Assembly (NCBI GenBank): GCA_025351555.1
Contig: JANXVS010000131.1
Coordinates: 1 to 6,325, forward strand
DNA length: 6,325 nucleotides
Direction: 5' to 3'
Origin: Pseudomonadota bacterium
GTDB lineage: Bacteria > Pseudomonadota > Gammaproteobacteria > Xanthomonadales > Rhodanobacteraceae
Of this stretch, positions 5,251-6,325 are shown one piece after another. The notes below the pieces were generated by a model, which was not told the origin of the DNA, searched no databases, and was given only the letters and a program-made list of their open reading frames with translations. How positions within the stretch are numbered: position 1 is the stretch's first letter; every line of letters starts with the position of its first letter. A program made the translations under genes and the position numbers.

Positions 5251-6325
5251 ATGAGCACCGTAGATTTCACCTCCTTCCTCAAGTTGATGGTGCACAAGAA
5301 GGCGTCCGACCTGTTCATCACAGCCGGCGTTCCCCCCTCGATCAAGGTGCACGGGCGTATCGGGCCGATCACGCAGAGTGCGCTGACGCCGCAGCAATCG
5401 CGCGACATGGTGCTCAACGTGATGACGCCATCGCAGCGTGAGGAGTTCGAGAAAACCCACGAATGCCAGTTCGCGATCGGCGTATCCGGCGTCGGCCGCT
5501 TCCGTGTCAGCTGCTTCTACCAGCGCAACAACGTCGGCATGGTGCTGCGCCGGATCGAGACGCGCATCCCGACGATCGAGGAACTGAACCTGCCGCCGAT
5601 CATCAAGACCCTGGCGATGACCAAGCGCGGCATCATCATCTTCGTCGGCGCCACTGGTACCGGCAAATCGACGTCGCTGGCATCGATGCTCGGTTACCGC
5701 AACCAGAATTCCACGGGTCACATCATCACCATCGAAGACCCGATCGAATACGTGCACAAGCATGAAGGCTGCATCATCACCCAGCGCGAATTGGGTATCG
5801 ACACGGATAGCTGGGAAAACGCGCTGAAGAACACCCTGCGCCAAGCGCCCGACGTCATCATGATCGGCGAAGTGCGCACGCGCGAGACGATGGAGCACGC
5901 GGTCAACTTTTCCGAAACCGGACATTTGTGCCTGTGTACACTGCATGCGAACAACGCCAATCAGGCGATGGATCGCATCCTGCACTTCTTCCCCGAGGAC
6001 CGGCATCCGCAGCTGTTCATGGATCTGTCGCTGAACCTCAAGGGCGTGGTTGCGCAGATGCTGATTCCGACCCCGGATGGCAAGGCGCGCCGTGTGGCGG
6101 TCGAAGTGATGCTCGGCACGCCGCTAGTGCAGGATTACATCCGCAAGGGCGAAATCCACAAGCTCAAGGACGTGATGAAGGAATCCACCAATCTCGGCAT
6201 GAAAACCTTCGACCAGAGCCTGTTCGAGTTGTATCAGGCGGGCGAGATTTCCTACGAGGATGCCTTGCGCTACGCCGACTCGGCGAACGAAGTGCGCCTG
6301 AAGATCAAGCTCGCCCAGGGCGGCG
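5251..6325 (+). CDS. pilU: Type IV pilus accessory retraction ATPase PilU, C-terminus cut by window edge
   Basis: PilU is the PilT paralogue that acts with PilT to increase retraction force; in several species it cannot retract pili alone. The 358 visible residues cover nearly the whole protein (P. aeruginosa PilU is about 382). Motifs: N-terminal KASDLFITAGVPPSIKV (17-33), Walker A GATGTGKST (133-141, K139), Asp box TIEDPIEYVH (160-169), Walker B VIMIGEVRTRE (202-212) with E207, and His box TGHLCLCTLHA (223-233) with H225 and H232. Where PilT has AIRNLIRE, this protein has GTPLVQDYIRKGEI (289-302), as expected for PilU. ATG at 5251 is supported by GGGAG 8 nt upstream. It lies in the same direction as pilT, probably partly co-transcribed, though the hairpin after pilT may lower its level. 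Missing sequence at the right is a window effect, not a truncation. Confidence 0.97.
   Translation, partial: MSTVDFTSFLKLMVHKKASDLFITAGVPPSIKVHGRIGPITQSALTPQQSRDMVLNVMTPSQREEFEKTHECQFAIGVSGVGRFRVSCFYQRNNVGMVLRRIETRIPTIEELNLPPIIKTLAMTKRGIIIFVGATGTGKSTSLASMLGYRNQNSTGHIITIEDPIEYVHKHEGCIITQRELGIDTDSWENALKNTLRQAPDVIMIGEVRTRETMEHAVNFSETGHLCLCTLHANNANQAMDRILHFFPEDRHPQLFMDLSLNLKGVVAQMLIPTPDGKARRVAVEVMLGTPLVQDYIRKGEIHKLKDVMKESTNLGMKTFDQSLFELYQAGEISYEDALRYADSANEVRLKIKLAQGG

Noticed and set aside
5183..5254. A 23-codon reading frame (MRPSAGRRCKMC...) whose TGA overlaps the pilU ATG
   Set aside because: The ATGA overlap and Cys pair look attractive, but no Shine-Dalgarno precedes it, the frame is just the end of a longer open shadow over pilT, and pilU has its own good ribosome binding site.
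5221..6006. Minus-strand open frame of 261 codons opposite pilU
   Set aside because: It is the complement of a clear ATPase gene; its Asp/His/Arg-rich composition and lack of domains indicate a shadow.

Overview
The window is a GC-rich chromosomal segment from a gammaproteobacterium. The PilT and PilU sequences and the gene order look most like Xanthomonadales (Xanthomonadaceae or Rhodanobacteraceae). That placement is by recognition only; no search was run. All six complete or near-complete reading frames look intact, and I see no mobile elements, tRNA/rRNA genes or CRISPR arrays.

The layout is two divergent transcription units that share a 104-nt intergenic region (3968-4071). On the minus strand, reading from 3967 down to 1, are yggS (PLP-binding homeostasis protein), yfiR (periplasmic repressor), yfiN (membrane diguanylate cyclase), yfiB (OmpA-like outer-membrane lipoprotein) and proC (pyrroline-5-carboxylate reductase, cut by the left edge). 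Gaps are 20 nt, a 4-nt ATGA overlap, 48 nt and 61 nt, with no obvious terminator between genes, so one polycistronic unit is plausible. On the plus strand are pilT (complete) and pilU (cut by the right edge, about 20 residues short), the two ATPases of type IV pilus retraction. A 141-nt spacer carrying a hairpin separates them.

The yggS-proC pair next to pilT-pilU is a familiar arrangement in Pseudomonas and relatives. The notable point here is a complete YfiR-YfiN-YfiB cyclic-di-GMP signalling cassette sitting between yggS and proC. In P. aeruginosa this system is known to raise c-di-GMP when YfiB, held to the cell wall, captures YfiR and frees YfiN. The residues that support this mechanism can be read here: four cysteines in YfiR with family-like spacing, a CHASE8-like periplasmic segment and intact GGDEF in YfiN, and a lipobox, the L/F/W switch residues and a peptidoglycan-binding OmpA domain in YfiB. 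A cell-envelope-stress c-di-GMP switch thus lies back to back with the motors for twitching motility. A functional link is an inference from position. I found no wholly unknown system.
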